A stretch of DNA of 64,000 nt, from positions 111,058 through 175,057 of the forward strand of contig NZ_JAHKPS010000022.1 of NCBI RefSeq assembly GCF_018860565.1, given 5' to 3'. A model generated the notes under the pieces. It had not been told where the DNA came from. It saw only the letters and a program-made list of their open reading frames with translations, and did not search any database. Of the stretch, positions 1-9,485 are shown in pieces; positions within the stretch are counted from its first letter, which is position 1, and each line of letters starts with the position of its first letter. The translations under genes and the position numbers were made by a program. This DNA comes from Winogradskyella psychrotolerans. Its GTDB lineage: Bacteria > Bacteroidota > Bacteroidia > Flavobacteriales > Flavobacteriaceae.

Positions 1-667
1 CGTTTTTTATCCTGCTGATGTCACTTTATTATCAAGTGTTCCGTTAGCAGATACAAGCAACTTAAGAATCATAGCCATTGATTATACCTTAGCACCACAA
101 GCCAAGTTTAGTCAAATATTAGAAGAAGTCATTACGGCTTATAAAGCATTATTAAAATCTTATAAAGCAGAACATATTGCCATATATGGTGATTCCGCTG
201 GAGGCACAATTACTGTCGCTTCAATTTTAAAAATGCGAGATTTAAAAATAAATTTACCAAGTTCAGTTGTATTATGGTCGGCTTGGTTAGATTTAGATGA
301 GATAGGAGACTCCTATCATACATTAAAAGACACAGACCCGACATTAATTTATAAAGGATTTTTAGAAAATTGTGCAGAAGCTTATGCCTCAAGATCGGAA
401 TGGAAAAACCCATACGTTTCGCCAGTGTATGGCGATTATTCAAAAGACTTTCCCCCTACTCTAATTCAAGTGGGAAGTAAAGAAATATTTTTAAGCAATT
501 CCCTTAGAATGTATCGACAACTAAAAGAAAATAATAAAGACGTGGAGTTAGATATTTATGAAGGGATGTGGCATGTTTGGCAAGGTCATTATGATATTCC
601 AGAATCAAAAATAGCAGTTAAGCACACAAAAAACTTTATCTATAAACACTTAGGGATTACCAAATAG
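1..667 (+). CDS. alpha/beta-hydrolase (HSL/fold-3 esterase), 5' end cut by window
   Basis: The reading frame is open from base 2, so the start codon lies outside the window; only the C-terminal ~220 residues are visible. The nucleophile elbow GDSAGG is encoded near 190-207, the acidic residue is probably the Glu of VGSKEIF (about 470-490), and the catalytic His is in the block MWHVWQ (about 568-585). These three blocks are the usual order of the Abhydrolase_3 (hormone-sensitive-lipase-like) family of carboxylesterases. It lies 7 bp upstream of a polysaccharide lyase gene on the same strand, so it is probably the first visible gene of the PUL operon and may remove acyl groups from the glycan or its oligosaccharides. 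Whether it is secreted cannot be judged without the N-terminus. Confidence 0.85.
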   Translation, partial: VFYPADVTLLSSVPLADTSNLRIIAIDYTLAPQAKFSQILEEVITAYKALLKSYKAEHIAIYGDSAGGTITVASILKMRDLKINLPSSVVLWSAWLDLDEIGDSYHTLKDTDPTLIYKGFLENCAEAYASRSEWKNPYVSPVYGDYSKDFPPTLIQVGSKEIFLSNSLRMYRQLKENNKDVELDIYEGMWHVWQGHYDIPESKIAVKHTKNFIYKHLGITK

Positions 668-674
668 TAGAATT

Positions 675-1526
675 ATGAAAAATACAATCTTATTTATAGT
701 ATTCTTTAATGGCATTATACTGAATGCTTGTGCTCAGGAAAGCGTTGAGGATAGTAATGAAGACCCACAAACACCTATTGCTGAAAATATAATTTTTGAA
801 TTAGATTTTGAAACCGCAGCACAAGGAACCTATACAACACAAAATTTAATAAGTGAAGGAGGAGAAATCCGTTGGTCTTTACTTGGTGATAACGCCAATA
901 TTGTTGATGATCCTGAAGGAGAAAAAGGACAGGTTTTAAAAGTAGATTATCCTGAAGGCACTGTTGGACCAGAAACTAATGGTGTTCAATTTATTAAAAC
1001 CTTACCAGCTTCAAATGAATATTATTTGGACTATTATGTATATTTCGAAGAAGGGTTCGATTTTAGAGAAGGTGGTAAACTACCTGGTTTAACCAGTGGT
1101 GGTTCAACGTACACAGGTGGAAATCATCCCGACAATGGTGAAGGCTGGAGCGCACGATACATGTGGGTCAATAGAAATGCTGGCGTTGAAGCCATAGTCT
1201 ATTTTTATTATATGGATATGACTTCAGAATATGGAGATTCAGTGGATTCTGGAATATATTTTGAAACCGGAAAATGGTATCGCTTAACCCAAAGAATAAA
1301 ATTAAATCAAAACAACTTACCAAACGGAATTATGCAGGTTTGGATCGATGGTGTAAAAGTAATTGATGATACAGAAATCCGCTATCGTTTATGGGATCAA
1401 GGTGACATCGATTCTTTTTACTTTTCAACATTTCACGGAGGCGCTACAGAAGATTGGGCTCCACAAAACGATTCCTTTGCGTTGTTTGATAAGATAAAAG
1501 TGACAAAATTAAAACCCGAATTTTAA
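675..1526 (+). CDS. PL14/PL20-like polysaccharide lyase, lipoprotein
   Basis: This 283-residue protein has an N-terminal hydrophobic segment ending in a lipobox (LNAC, Cys19), so it is probably a lipoprotein anchored in the outer membrane or periplasm. The rest is one beta-jelly-roll domain. It contains GKLPGL (residues 134-139), WSARYMW (158-164), a segment reading TGKWYRLTQRIKLN (about 198-211), QVWIDG (221-226) and STFHGG (251-256). I associate this block pattern with glucuronan/alginate lyases of families PL14 and PL20, which cut uronate-containing chains by beta-elimination and leave a 4,5-unsaturated uronate. The downstream GH88 and the kduI/kduD genes handle exactly that product. The family assignment is from recognised motifs only, and the exact PL family and substrate (glucuronan, mixed GlcA/Rha or other) are uncertain. 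Confidence 0.7.
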   Translation: MKNTILFIVFFNGIILNACAQESVEDSNEDPQTPIAENIIFELDFETAAQGTYTTQNLISEGGEIRWSLLGDNANIVDDPEGEKGQVLKVDYPEGTVGPETNGVQFIKTLPASNEYYLDYYVYFEEGFDFREGGKLPGLTSGGSTYTGGNHPDNGEGWSARYMWVNRNAGVEAIVYFYYMDMTSEYGDSVDSGIYFETGKWYRLTQRIKLNQNNLPNGIMQVWIDGVKVIDDTEIRYRLWDQGDIDSFYFSTFHGGATEDWAPQNDSFALFDKIKVTKLKPEF

Positions 1527-1547
1527 GTAAGACATACTCCCTATTTT

Positions 1548-3047
1548 ATGAAAATTAAAAATGTTTCTTTTTTCATTTTTCTAAGTTTTTATTCCATTTT
1601 TTTAGGTGCACAAAGCAATTTGAAAGTGGATCCTGTTTTTTCTAGTCACATGGTTTTGCAAAGGCATCATAACATCCCTGTTTGGGGAACAGCCAAGCCA
1701 GACACCAAAATAGTAGCAACTTTAAAAGATATCACAATTCATACTATAGCTAATAGTGAAGGTCACTGGAACGTTAATTTTGAGGCATTAGAAGCTGGAG
1801 GTCCGTACCGTTTAAGTATTGAATCCACAAATGAATCTATTCAACTCACAGATATTTTAATCGGTGACGTTTGGTTAGCTTCTGGGCAATCTAACATGCA
1901 TCTCGATTTAAAACGCACTTTAAATGGAGATAGCATTGCAAAAAATGCAAACAATCCGAACCTAAGAATTTACAACATGAAACCCACTTACCCAACTGGT
2001 AAAGACGGTGTTCATACCTTAGAAGAATTAAATAAAATTCAAAACAATCACTATTTTAATACTAAAGGCTGGGTAAAAGCAACTCCTGAAGAGGTCTTGT
2101 ATTTTTCTGCTGTTGCGTATTATTTCGCGGAAAAGCTACAAAGTGAATTGAATATTCCTATCGGTATTATTCATAATGCCGTTCCGGGTTCTCCCATTGA
2201 ATCTTGGTTGTCTAAAAAAGAAATTGAACAAGATTCTACCATGTTAAGTTTTGTAAAGCAACGTTGGAAAGCTAAAGAAGACGAAAAGGATGCGATGATT
2301 TCAGTAGCAAAACATCAAATATCATTAAGTGAAAATCCCAATCAGAAACACCCTTGGATGCCAAGTTATAATTATGAAAATGGCATATTACCAATAAAAA
2401 ACATCCCCATCAAAGGAGTTATCTGGTACCAAGGCGAGTCCAATGCAGAAGCTCCTATATTGTACAAAACTATGTTTAAAAAAATGGTGGCTTTATGGCG
2501 ATCAGATTTTAATGAAGACTTCCCTTTTTATTCTACACAATTAACTAGTAGAGAAGATAGACTTGCATGGCCAGAGTTTAGGTTTGCGCAAAGCGAATTA
2601 TTAAATGAAGTCCCAAATTCTAAAATGGTTGTTATAACTGATGTTGGTGATCGGCAAGACACACATGCAAAAAACAAACAACCTGTTGGAGACAGATTGG
2701 CACTCTTAGCACTCGGAGACACCTATAAAGCAGTTAAGGATTATGAAAGTCCGGTGTTTGATAAAATCACCTATTCTAACAACACTTATACGATTCATTT
2801 TAAAGGGGAGTTTAGTAGTTTAAAAACAAAATCATCAGAAGCTATTATTGGTTTTGAAATAAGTACGGACAACAAACATTTTGAAAAATTAGAACCTAGA
2901 ATTGAAGGCAAAACAATAGCGTTTAGCTTACCAAATAAACACAAAAAACCATTTTATGTAAGATACGCCTGGAAGCCCTATACAGAAGCTAATTTAACCT
3001 CAAATAAAGGATTGCCTGTATCAACTTTTCGAACGAAAATAGATTAA
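1548..3047 (+). CDS. SASA-domain carbohydrate acetylesterase (sialate O-acetylesterase-like)
   Basis: The 499-residue protein starts with a Sec signal peptide ending near LGAQ (residue 22). It then has the family's N-terminal beta domain (VFSSHMVLQR, IPVWGTA) and a SGNH-type hydrolase domain. The nucleophile block GDVWLASGQSNM places the Ser at 115. A second conserved block reads IWYQGESN (about 292-299), and the Asp/His block is DRQDTHAKN (about 368-376). This is the arrangement of the sialate O-acetylesterase (SASA, DUF303) family, whose members in Bacteroidota PULs remove O-acetyl groups from plant and algal glycans. It acts in the periplasm and sits between the lyase and rhamnosidase genes of the same operon, so de-acetylation of the PUL glycan is the likely role; sialic acid is not implied. 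Confidence 0.85.
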   Translation: MKIKNVSFFIFLSFYSIFLGAQSNLKVDPVFSSHMVLQRHHNIPVWGTAKPDTKIVATLKDITIHTIANSEGHWNVNFEALEAGGPYRLSIESTNESIQLTDILIGDVWLASGQSNMHLDLKRTLNGDSIAKNANNPNLRIYNMKPTYPTGKDGVHTLEELNKIQNNHYFNTKGWVKATPEEVLYFSAVAYYFAEKLQSELNIPIGIIHNAVPGSPIESWLSKKEIEQDSTMLSFVKQRWKAKEDEKDAMISVAKHQISLSENPNQKHPWMPSYNYENGILPIKNIPIKGVIWYQGESNAEAPILYKTMFKKMVALWRSDFNEDFPFYSTQLTSREDRLAWPEFRFAQSELLNEVPNSKMVVITDVGDRQDTHAKNKQPVGDRLALLALGDTYKAVKDYESPVFDKITYSNNTYTIHFKGEFSSLKTKSSEAIIGFEISTDNKHFEKLEPRIEGKTIAFSLPNKHKKPFYVRYAWKPYTEANLTSNKGLPVSTFRTKID

Positions 3048-3098
3048 TTTTTAATCCTCTTTCAGGAATTTTAATAAAAGATAATATTGAAAATAAAT

Positions 3099-5477
3099 AT
3101 GATAAACCCAGAGTCTACAGTAAAAGTTAATGGGTCCGGTAAAGATATTAACTTGCTTAAGCATACATGGAAAGCACAATGGATTACACATCCCAGTGCA
3201 TCAACGTTAGACTATGGTGTGTTCCTTTTTCGACATGTATTTACTCTCGAAGAGAAAATGAGTGAGTTCATCATTTTTGTATCTGCCGATAACCGTTATA
3301 GACTTTATGTTAATGGAGAACGTGTTTGTTACGGACCATCCATTGGAGATACAGCACACCAACGCTATGAAACTCTAGATATAGCCCATCAATTAAAGGT
3401 TGGTAAAAATGTTATTGCTGCTGAAGTCGTAAATTTTGGAGAGTACAGAAGTGTGTCACAAGTGACTTATCAAACGGCTTTTATTTTACAGGCAGACCGA
3501 AACCTCAACTTAGATATTAATACAGGAAGTGCCGATTGGAAAGTGATTAAAAACCATGCATTTTCACCAGTTAAGATTACAAGCGAGATGATGAATGCTT
3601 ATTATGCCGCCGGACCGCGTGACCATGTTGATGATTCAAAATATCCTTGGGGTTGGAACCAATTACAATTTAATGACAACAACTGGTTGAACCCTAAAAG
3701 TACAACAACGGAGTTCGCTGTTGGTAGAGGTTTTTTATATGGAGGAGCTTGGCATTTAGTACCGAGAACCATCCCTTTTATGGAAGAAAAAGTAGAACGA
3801 TTTCCTGAAATTATTCGGGTGAGTGGTATTGAAAAGAATGACAGTTTTCTAAAAAACAAAGCCTCAATAATTCCTAAAAACTCACATGTAAAAATCCTAA
3901 TAGATCAAACACATCACACTACAGGATATCCAGAACTAACGTACAGCCATGGAAAGAACAGTGAACTAAAAATAACCTATGCTGAAGCTTTGGTAAAAAA
4001 TAGCAATCCAGATGAAACAGTTTCTGACGGTAATTTAAATCTCGTTGATTTAAAAGGTAATCGCAATGATTTTGAAGGCAAATCCATATTCGGGTATTAT
4101 GATATGCTCTTTCCAGATGGAGGAGAGAATAGGTTTTACAAGCCGCTTTCACGACGAACGTATCGTTTTATAGAACTAGAAATAACCACAAAAGAAGAGG
4201 CTCTAATTCTAGAAGATTACCATGGTGTTTACACAGGATACCCATTTGAAGAAAAAGCAAAAGTGGAAACAGGAGATCCTTCTCTCACTAAAATTTGGGA
4301 TGCAGCATGGAGAACATTACGCAATTCTGCAGATGAGATGTATTACGATTCCTATTATGAGAATTTACAATATATAGGCGACACCAAAATAGCATCGCTC
4401 ATCTCAATTTATGTATCTGGAGATGATCGGTTAATGAGAAAAGCCATACAACAATTCGATGACTCACGCACCTCAGAAGGGTTAACCCAAAGTCGATATC
4501 CTTCAAACATAATTCAAATTATACCACCTTTTTCTTTGATTTGGGTAGATATGATTTATGATTATTTCATGTATAGAAATGATCCTGAATTTTTACGTCA
4601 ATTCATTCCAGGGATTAAATCGGTAATAGATTGGTTTGCCTCTCGTGTTGATAAAACTGGTATGGTTACCAATTTAAAATGGTGGAATTTCACAGATTGG
4701 ACTATCGATTTTCCAAGTGGCATTCCGCAAGGGGCAGACGATGGTTATTCCGCAAATATTGCCTTGCAGTTTGCAAAGACCTTAGATTACGCCCAAGCTG
4801 TATTCCGTTATTTTAATTTGGAACATGAAGTCGATTCGTATCAAATACTGTCTAAACGAATTAAAAAGTCCGTTTTAGAACGCTGTTTTGATACAAAAAA
4901 GGGACTTATTGCCGAAACACCTGATAAAAAAGAATTCTCACAGCACACAAATATCTTAGGGATATTAACCGATACATTTAAACAAGATGTTCAATCTGAC
5001 ATAATGAAAAAAGTACTTGAAGACGAGACCCTATTTCAAGCTACAATTTATTTTAAATTTTATCTATTTAGAGCCTTACAAAAGGTTGGTTTAGGAGATC
5101 TATATTTCGATTTATTAGGATCTTGGAGAGGTATGATTGATGATGGTATGACGACCTATGGAGAAACGGATATTAATCCACGTTCAGAATGTCATGCGTG
5201 GAGCTCGAGTCCCAACTTCGATTTTCTTCATACTGTTGCTGGCATATATCCAGGCGAACACGGTTTCAAATCAGTTATAATAGAACCAAATTTAGGAAAA
5301 TTAAAAACACTTAATGTCGAATTCCCGCATCCTCAAGGTATGATCATAATTCGCTATTCAAAAAATGACAATAATATAAATGCAGAGATTTCAATGCCAG
5401 AAGATCTTACAGGTGAATTTAAATGGCAAGGACAATCTGTTTCGCTTGTTGGGGGAAAACAAAACATAGCATTATAA
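3099..5477 (+). CDS. GH78-like alpha-L-rhamnosidase, cytoplasmic
   Basis: The ATG at 3099 gives 792 residues; an in-frame TTG at 3087 would add only MKIN and is less likely. The N-terminal half is beta-sandwich, including an Ig/jelly-roll-like segment (SADNRYRLYVNGERV). An (alpha/alpha)6 catalytic barrel follows, with the family block YYENLQYIGDTK (about residues 424-435) and the C-terminal signature TTYGETDINPRSECHAWSSSP, as in GH78 enzymes. There is no signal peptide, so it should act in the cytoplasm on imported oligosaccharides, as does the neighbouring GH94-like enzyme. Rhamnose is the expected non-reducing-end sugar, but GH78-related enzymes with other specificities exist. It lies 51 bp after the esterase and 19 bp before the next gene, in one operon. 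Confidence 0.75.
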   Translation: MINPESTVKVNGSGKDINLLKHTWKAQWITHPSASTLDYGVFLFRHVFTLEEKMSEFIIFVSADNRYRLYVNGERVCYGPSIGDTAHQRYETLDIAHQLKVGKNVIAAEVVNFGEYRSVSQVTYQTAFILQADRNLNLDINTGSADWKVIKNHAFSPVKITSEMMNAYYAAGPRDHVDDSKYPWGWNQLQFNDNNWLNPKSTTTEFAVGRGFLYGGAWHLVPRTIPFMEEKVERFPEIIRVSGIEKNDSFLKNKASIIPKNSHVKILIDQTHHTTGYPELTYSHGKNSELKITYAEALVKNSNPDETVSDGNLNLVDLKGNRNDFEGKSIFGYYDMLFPDGGENRFYKPLSRRTYRFIELEITTKEEALILEDYHGVYTGYPFEEKAKVETGDPSLTKIWDAAWRTLRNSADEMYYDSYYENLQYIGDTKIASLISIYVSGDDRLMRKAIQQFDDSRTSEGLTQSRYPSNIIQIIPPFSLIWVDMIYDYFMYRNDPEFLRQFIPGIKSVIDWFASRVDKTGMVTNLKWWNFTDWTIDFPSGIPQGADDGYSANIALQFAKTLDYAQAVFRYFNLEHEVDSYQILSKRIKKSVLERCFDTKKGLIAETPDKKEFSQHTNILGILTDTFKQDVQSDIMKKVLEDETLFQATIYFKFYLFRALQKVGLGDLYFDLLGSWRGMIDDGMTTYGETDINPRSECHAWSSSPNFDFLHTVAGIYPGEHGFKSVIIEPNLGKLKTLNVEFPHPQGMIIIRYSKNDNNINAEISMPEDLTGEFKWQGQSVSLVGGKQNIAL

Positions 5478-5496
5478 AAATTTAGAAAACAGTAAT

Positions 5497-7803
5497 ATGA
5501 AATACGGTAGTTATATAAATAACGGACTTGAATATAAAATAACAAATTCACAACCGCCTCGAGATTGGTTTAACATGTTGTGGAACTCAAAATACTTAGC
5601 CAGTGTAGGACAAAACCTTAATGGCTTTTCATTGTATCAAAATGAAGCAGGCGTTCTTACTAATCTATTTGGAAAGCAAGATGATAGAAGTGCGCCACGA
5701 CATATTTACATAAGAGATAATGAGACTAACGACGTATGGTCCGTTGCACCAAATACAACTGGTGTTGAATTAGATGACTATAGTTGTACTCACGGATTGG
5801 GATACACTGTTTTAGAGAGTAAAAAAAATGGCATCAAAGTATCATTTCAAATATTTGTACCTCGTAAAGAAGCCGGAGAAATTTGGTCTGTAAAGGTATT
5901 GAATGAATCAGGTAGACCACGAAACATATCTGTATTTAGCGTAGCAAAAGTGATTTTAGATGGAGTAAATCTAACCTATGGGTATAATTCTGCTGTTGAT
6001 GGTTATCACGATAGAGAAAAACAACGCTTGTTTTTTAGAAACCGATCGGTAAGTGTTATGACGGAAAAGTATCGTGCATTTACGTATACCGATGTGCCTT
6101 TTGATCACTTTGATATTAGCCGAGATGTGTTTTTAGGTCACAACCTTAGTTTTGAAATGCCAGAATGTATAATTAAAGGACAATTAAGTGATAGTGATGC
6201 TTCAACAGAATATATGGTGTCTGCCTTACAGCACAATTTGAATCTGAATGATGGAGTTGAACAACGTATCAATATTGTCATGGGTATTGTATTTGATGAA
6301 GCTGAAGCCGATGAATTTACGACTTTATATGCCAATAGTGTTCGTATTGATGCCGAACTTAAAACTATTAAAAAACAAAATATAGCGAGATTAGGCCTTT
6401 CAGAATTAAACACTCCCGATGCCGATTTTAACCACCTATTTAATGTTTGGATGAAACACCAGTTACATCTCATGGCAGATTGGGCGAGGTTTTATTTTAA
6501 GGGCTATCGCGATACACTTCAAGATGCCGCAGGCGTTGCTATTATAGACCCTGACCGCGCTTTAAAAATGTTAGAAAAAGCGTTAGAAAATCAAAAGAAC
6601 AGTGGATTTTGTCCAAGAGCATTTAGAGTATCTTCTATGGAGGTCGCAGCAGCAGATAAACATTATTCTGACTCACCAAGTTGGATCAGTCACGCCACAT
6701 ATTCCATACTTCGAGAAACTGGAGATCTTAGCATGTTAGATAAAGTTGTTTCCTATTCTGATAACGGAGAAGATACCATCTGGAATCACAACTTAAAAGC
6801 TTTAGATTTTCTTTGGAACGACAGAGGAGAACATGGCTTAGCATTAATAAGACATGGTGACTGGAATGACCTAATGGACCGCGTTGGTGCTGAAGGAAAA
6901 GGAGAAGGTGTTTGGATGAGTATAGCTCTTGCTAAAGCGCTTAAAGTGGTTGAAGAAATCGCAGCCTGGAAAGGTGATACCAAAATAAAAGCACAATGTG
7001 CCGAAAGATATCATGAAATTAAAGCGAATATCTTAAAATACGGTTGGGATGAAGATCACTTTATCTACGCTTACACAGATGCCGGAAATAAGGTGGGTGA
7101 TAATGCCTCAGAAGAAGGACAAGTTTTCATAAATCCGCAGTCATGGGCTGTGCTTTCAGGCATTATTGATGCTGAAAAATATGAGGAGATCATGAAAAAA
7201 GTGGAACCTATGGTAGATACCCCTGTTGGTCCTGTTCATAATTGGCCACCATTTACAAAATATAATAAAGACATTGGCTCTATAACTGGGATTCCACAAG
7301 GTAATTTTACCAATGGAAACGTGTATTGTCATGCCGCATCATTTAAAATTGCCGCAGATTATGCTGCAGGACGAAACGATAAAGCCTTTGAAACCTTTAA
7401 AAGAATTCTACCTTCTGAGGAGAAATCAGAACCTTATGCACAACCCAATAGTTATGTAGGACCTTCGGCATTACGAAAAGATAGACACGTCTCTGACGAC
7501 CCATGGCGAACAGGTACTGTAGCTTGGAATATGCTCAACTGTTTTGATAACCTATTAGGCTTTAAACGAACCTTAAAAGGAGTTACAATTGATCCTCAAA
7601 TTCCTTCATTTTGGGACAATGTAACGTATACAAGAGTTTTCAGAGGGACTACTTTTAATGTCACCATAAAACGAGGTGATATACAAAATATGTTGGTTGA
7701 CGGGAAAGAACAAACAGATAATTTTATTGAAGTACCTGAATCTGGACTCAACAAAAAGGAAATCTCTATAGATTTTCAAATTGGAAAAACTAAAACGAAT
7801 TAA
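5497..7803 (+). CDS. GH94-like glycoside phosphorylase
   Basis: This 768-residue protein has no signal peptide. It has an N-terminal beta-sandwich (residues 1-270), a helical linker, and an (alpha/alpha)6 barrel. Blocks typical of cellobiose/chitobiose phosphorylases are visible: FYFKGYRDTLQDA (about 332-344), a tract ending NSGFCPRAF, and GDWNDLMDRVG (454-464). The Asp of GDWND is the expected general acid. GH94 enzymes use inorganic phosphate to split beta-linked disaccharides into a sugar 1-phosphate and a free sugar, saving ATP. The end of the gene touches the start of the transporter (stop at 7801-7803, ATG at 7804), so uptake and phosphorolysis are probably coupled. The disaccharide substrate cannot be read from the sequence; a glucosyl- or uronosyl-containing product of the lyase/GH88/GH78 steps is the best guess. 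Confidence 0.8.
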   Translation: MKYGSYINNGLEYKITNSQPPRDWFNMLWNSKYLASVGQNLNGFSLYQNEAGVLTNLFGKQDDRSAPRHIYIRDNETNDVWSVAPNTTGVELDDYSCTHGLGYTVLESKKNGIKVSFQIFVPRKEAGEIWSVKVLNESGRPRNISVFSVAKVILDGVNLTYGYNSAVDGYHDREKQRLFFRNRSVSVMTEKYRAFTYTDVPFDHFDISRDVFLGHNLSFEMPECIIKGQLSDSDASTEYMVSALQHNLNLNDGVEQRINIVMGIVFDEAEADEFTTLYANSVRIDAELKTIKKQNIARLGLSELNTPDADFNHLFNVWMKHQLHLMADWARFYFKGYRDTLQDAAGVAIIDPDRALKMLEKALENQKNSGFCPRAFRVSSMEVAAADKHYSDSPSWISHATYSILRETGDLSMLDKVVSYSDNGEDTIWNHNLKALDFLWNDRGEHGLALIRHGDWNDLMDRVGAEGKGEGVWMSIALAKALKVVEEIAAWKGDTKIKAQCAERYHEIKANILKYGWDEDHFIYAYTDAGNKVGDNASEEGQVFINPQSWAVLSGIIDAEKYEEIMKKVEPMVDTPVGPVHNWPPFTKYNKDIGSITGIPQGNFTNGNVYCHAASFKIAADYAAGRNDKAFETFKRILPSEEKSEPYAQPNSYVGPSALRKDRHVSDDPWRTGTVAWNMLNCFDNLLGFKRTLKGVTIDPQIPSFWDNVTYTRVFRGTTFNVTIKRGDIQNMLVDGKEQTDNFIEVPESGLNKKEISIDFQIGKTKTN

Positions 7804-9462
7804 ATGAAGTTAAATAAACAAAATATTGGTGTAGAGGAAAATATATCGATAAAAGAAAAGATTGGTTTTAGTTTAGGCGATACAGCTTCAAATCTTGTGT
7901 GGCAGACCTTAATGATTTTTCAACTGTATTTTTATACCGATATTTTTGGCTTGCCAGCAGCTGTCGTAGGAACCATGTTTTTAATAACAAAAATATGGGA
8001 TTCCATAAACGATCCTGTAATGGGACTTATTGCCGATCGCACCAATACAAAATGGGGAAAATTCCGTCCTTTTCTTTTGTGGTTAGCCTTACCATTTGCA
8101 CTGGTAGGTGTACTCACTTTTACAACACCAGATTTTAGCCTAACAGGCAAAATTATATACGCCTATGTAACCTATACGCTTATGATGATGGTATATACGG
8201 CTATAAATATTCCTTATTCTTCATTGATGGGAGTTGTTTCTGCAAGTCCTTCTCAGCGCGCTAGTTTTTCACAATACAGATTTATGTTTGCGTTTACAGG
8301 CGGATTGCTTGTGCAAGCCTTAACACTTCCATTAGTCAATAGTATCGGTGGAGATAATACCAGTGTGTTTTCAGCAGAATTAAATACCAATCAAATTGTG
8401 ATTACTGAACATGGTGTTGGAGCTTCAAAATTAGTTTTAAATGCAGATATAGGAGAAGAAGACCTGTTAACTAAAAACGTTACCGTAATCGTTTATAAAA
8501 ATGATCTAAAAAATGAAATAGATGATACAACAGATATTTTATATCTCGAAGAAGGTTTTGGAACCCATACTTTAAATCCTTCAACCTATTTTGACGAAAC
8601 TATTTCATCTAAGGAAATATCAGTTCAGGTGGTTAATGAAGCTAAAGGCTTTCAAGGGGTCATGATTGTATTTGGAATTATGTCCATCATCATGTTTCTA
8701 ACCACATTTTATACCACCAAAGAGCGTGTTTCGCCTCCCAAAGAGCAGAAAACAAATATCAAAAATGACTTTAAAGACTTATTTAGCAATAAGCCTTGGT
8801 TGGTGCTTTTAGTTATTGGAGTGATAAGTTTGGCGTACGTTGCCATTAGATATGGGTCGGTTATGTATTATTTTAAATACTACATAGAAGATGAATCACT
8901 AGTAAGTTCGTTTCTAGTGTCAGGAACTATAGTCACTATCATTGCGATTTCTTTTACAGAGAAACTATGCAACCGATTTGGTAAAAAGAAAGTTGTAATT
9001 GCCTGCCAACTCATTGCTGGTACGTTTACAGCCCTATTCTTCTTTGTCGATAAATCTAATATTACTATGATATTCGCTCTTAATATCATTGTAAGTTTAG
9101 CTTCAGGTCCACCAGCACCAATCTTATTTGCGATGTATACGGATACGGCAAGTTATTCTGAATGGAAAAATAACAGACGTGCTACTGGCTTAATTATGTC
9201 GGCTTCTACCATGGCTCAAAAATTTGGACTTACTATTGGAGCAGCGCTCGCAGGTTGGATATTAGCTTTTTATGGATTTAAGGCTAATACAGTTCAAACA
9301 ACAGAATCTGCTTTTGGAATTCTTTTAATGGTAAGTTTAATTCCTGCTGCTGGTAGTTTCCTTGTTGCTGGTATTATGAGTTTCTATCCACTTGATAATA
9401 AAACCATGGATAAAATTGAGGGTGAATTGAAATCGAGAAGAGCCCTAACAGAAAAACAATAA
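7804..9462 (+). CDS. GPH-family (MelB-like) sugar:cation symporter with large periplasmic insertion
   Basis: This is a twelve-helix inner-membrane transporter of 552 residues, against about 450-490 for most of the glycoside-pentoside-hexuronide:cation symporter family. The N-terminal blocks SLGDTASN, ITKIWDSINDPVMG and ADRTNTKWGKFRPF (residues 23-90) are family signatures, the last being the cytoplasmic loop between helices 2 and 3. The extra length is a hydrophilic stretch at about 181-282 between helices 5 and 6, which the topology puts in the periplasm. The gene starts directly at the stop codon of the GH94-like gene and is followed 23 bp later by GH88. It probably imports the small oligosaccharides or disaccharides that the cytoplasmic GH78 and GH94 enzymes use. 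Confidence 0.9.
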   Translation: MKLNKQNIGVEENISIKEKIGFSLGDTASNLVWQTLMIFQLYFYTDIFGLPAAVVGTMFLITKIWDSINDPVMGLIADRTNTKWGKFRPFLLWLALPFALVGVLTFTTPDFSLTGKIIYAYVTYTLMMMVYTAINIPYSSLMGVVSASPSQRASFSQYRFMFAFTGGLLVQALTLPLVNSIGGDNTSVFSAELNTNQIVITEHGVGASKLVLNADIGEEDLLTKNVTVIVYKNDLKNEIDDTTDILYLEEGFGTHTLNPSTYFDETISSKEISVQVVNEAKGFQGVMIVFGIMSIIMFLTTFYTTKERVSPPKEQKTNIKNDFKDLFSNKPWLVLLVIGVISLAYVAIRYGSVMYYFKYYIEDESLVSSFLVSGTIVTIIAISFTEKLCNRFGKKKVVIACQLIAGTFTALFFFVDKSNITMIFALNIIVSLASGPPAPILFAMYTDTASYSEWKNNRRATGLIMSASTMAQKFGLTIGAALAGWILAFYGFKANTVQTTESAFGILLMVSLIPAAGSFLVAGIMSFYPLDNKTMDKIEGELKSRRALTEKQ

Positions 9463-9485
9463 ATTTTGTAAAAAATTAAAAGACT

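Noticed and set aside
1548..3047. Sialic acid metabolism
   Set aside because: The SASA domain name is historical. No sialidase, NanA-like lyase or sialate transporter is nearby, and the context is a uronate PUL.
3087..3098. TTG start for the GH78-like gene
   Set aside because: It adds only four residues; the ATG at 3099 is the better codon.
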